A DNA stretch of 8,315 bases. It comes from a bacterium. GTDB taxonomy: Bacteria > Nitrospinota_A > UBA7883 > JACRGQ01. The stretch is from positions 1 to 8,315 of the forward strand of contig JAKAGL010000095.1 of NCBI GenBank assembly GCA_021815535.1. Reading direction: 5' to 3'. Position numbers and translations under genes: made by a program. Position 1 is the stretch's first letter; each line of letters begins with the position of its first letter. Shown piece after piece: positions 7,346-8,315 of the stretch. The notes below the pieces were generated by a model. The model saw only the letters and a list, made by a program, of their open reading frames with translations, was not told where the DNA came from and did not search any database.

Positions 7346-8315
7346 GAAGATAAATCTGTTGGTGGTTGACGACGAAGGACCGTTTCGCGAACTGCTGGTG
7401 GAACGTTTCTCCCGTCAGGAGTTTAACGTCGTCGGTTCCGTCAGCGGGGAAGAGGCATTGACATTGGCGTCCGCGCGGGAATTTGACGTTGGCATCATTG
7501 ACATCCGCATGCCGGGCATGAGCGGCATCGACCTGTTCCGGGCCTTGAGAAAAAAACAGCCGTATTTCGAAGCCGTGGCGCTTACGGGCCAGGCGACTAT
7601 CGACAACGCCATCGAGGCGATGAAACTGGGTTTTTATGACTACATCGCCAAACCGACGAAACTGTACGAGCTGGAGATCATCGTCCGGAAAGCATACGAA
7701 AAGAAAATGCTGGCGTTGGAGAACACGCGCCTCAAAAGCCGCATCGGCCTGCAAGGCATCCATTACGATATCGTGGGCAAAAGCGCCAAAATACAGGAGA
7801 TCCGCGGCATCATCGGCAAAATCGCCGGTTCCAACACGCCGGTGCTGATCACGGGAGAAACCGGGACCGGCAAGGAATATGCGGCCCGCGTCATCCACCA
7901 GATGGGCATGGCCAAAGACGCCCCATTCATCCCCGTCAATTGCGGCGCCATCCCCCACGGCATGCTGGAAAACCAGCTTTTCGGCCACGAAGAGGGGGCT
8001 TTTACCGGCGCGGTGGGAAAAAAAGAAGGCTGGCTGGAAATGGCGGCAGGGGGAACCATCTTCCTGGAAGAGATCGAAGAACTGCATCCCTCCACGCAGG
8101 TTAAACTGCATCGTTTCCTCGAATCGGGCACTTTTCAGCGCGTGGGCGGGAACAACAGTATCGGAAGCAACGCACGGGTAATTGCCAGCGCCCAGGCCGA
8201 CCTGCGCGAATTGACCCTTAAGAAAGCATTCCGCGAAGACCTCTATTACCGCCTGGGTATCGTAACGATCCATATGCCGCCATTGCGTGAACGCAAGGAA
8301 GACATACCGGAGCTG
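7338..8315 (+). CDS. NtrC-family sigma54-dependent response regulator (partial, runs off the right edge)
   Basis: The first 326 residues of a two-component activator that remodels sigma54-RNA polymerase. The receiver domain (about 5-120) is complete: acidic pair Asp11/Asp12, phosphoacceptor Asp55 in DIRMPGMSG, Thr83 and Lys105 in IAKP. A linker helix leads to the AAA+ domain starting near IVGKSAKIQEIRG. It has Walker A GETGTGKE (173-180), the sigma54-contact loop GAFTGA (220-225), and FREDLYYRL with PPLRERKEDIPEL (298-326). Two core motifs deviate. Walker B reads FLEEIEEL instead of FLDEI (Glu244 where Asp is usual), and the sensor I segment reads ASAQADL instead of the usual AATNxDL. The remainder of the AAA+ domain and any DNA-binding helix-turn-helix lie outside the window. 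Overlap with the kinase gene strongly suggests a cognate pair. Confidence 0.93.
   Translation, partial: MAEKINLLVVDDEGPFRELLVERFSRQEFNVVGSVSGEEALTLASAREFDVGIIDIRMPGMSGIDLFRALRKKQPYFEAVALTGQATIDNAIEAMKLGFYDYIAKPTKLYELEIIVRKAYEKKMLALENTRLKSRIGLQGIHYDIVGKSAKIQEIRGIIGKIAGSNTPVLITGETGTGKEYAARVIHQMGMAKDAPFIPVNCGAIPHGMLENQLFGHEEGAFTGAVGKKEGWLEMAAGGTIFLEEIEELHPSTQVKLHRFLESGTFQRVGGNNSIGSNARVIASAQADLRELTLKKAFREDLYYRLGIVTIHMPPLRERKEDIPEL

Noticed and set aside
7275..8273. Minus-strand open frame (332 codons) antisense to the regulator
   Set aside because: The sense frame encodes unmistakable receiver and AAA+ motifs; the antisense product resembles nothing I know.

Overview
The window looks like chromosomal DNA from a GC-rich, Gram-negative (diderm) bacterium. 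The evidence is a canonical rpsL-rpsG-fusA ribosomal block with sigma70-type signals, a BatD protein with a signal peptide and one membrane anchor, and a signalling operon of HDOD protein, cytoplasmic hybrid-sensor-type kinase and NtrC-type regulator. That signalling mix is common in Deltaproteobacteria-like phyla (Desulfobacterota, Nitrospinota, Nitrospirota and relatives). The lineage is an inference from gene content, not a sequence match. I see no mobile element, CRISPR array, tRNA or rRNA.

Left part (1-2420, minus strand): the str operon, read leftwards as rpsL (S12), rpsG (S7), fusA (EF-G). The genes are tightly packed, with gaps of 12 and 8 bases. fusA runs off the left edge after 474 codons. 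A near-consensus sigma70 promoter (perfect -35 hexamer, 17-base spacer, TAGAAT -10, A/T-rich upstream tract) lies about 70 bases before the rpsL start. The operon therefore starts here instead of continuing from rpoBC.

Divergent intergenic region (2325-2706): it holds the str promoter and leader, then a GC-rich stretch (2439-2560). On the plus strand this stretch can fold into four consecutive hairpins, the last followed by a T-run like an intrinsic terminator. After that come short AAACCGG direct repeats and a weak promoter candidate for batD.

Middle (2707-4446, plus strand): a single batD gene without its usual batA/batB/batC or moxR partners nearby. An AT-rich gap of 167 bases follows.

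Right part (4614-8315, plus strand): three genes with overlapping ends, so probably one translationally coupled operon. They are an HDOD-domain protein (TTG start, strong ribosome binding site), a soluble GAF-PAS histidine kinase, and an NtrC-type sigma54 activator cut by the right edge after 326 codons. The kinase and regulator probably form a two-component pair, with the HDOD protein a co-regulated partner. The regulator has unusual Walker B (FLEE) and sensor I (ASAQ) segments while keeping an intact GAFTGA loop. That and the structured divergent intergenic region are the most interesting points. I found no clear evidence of a wholly new system.
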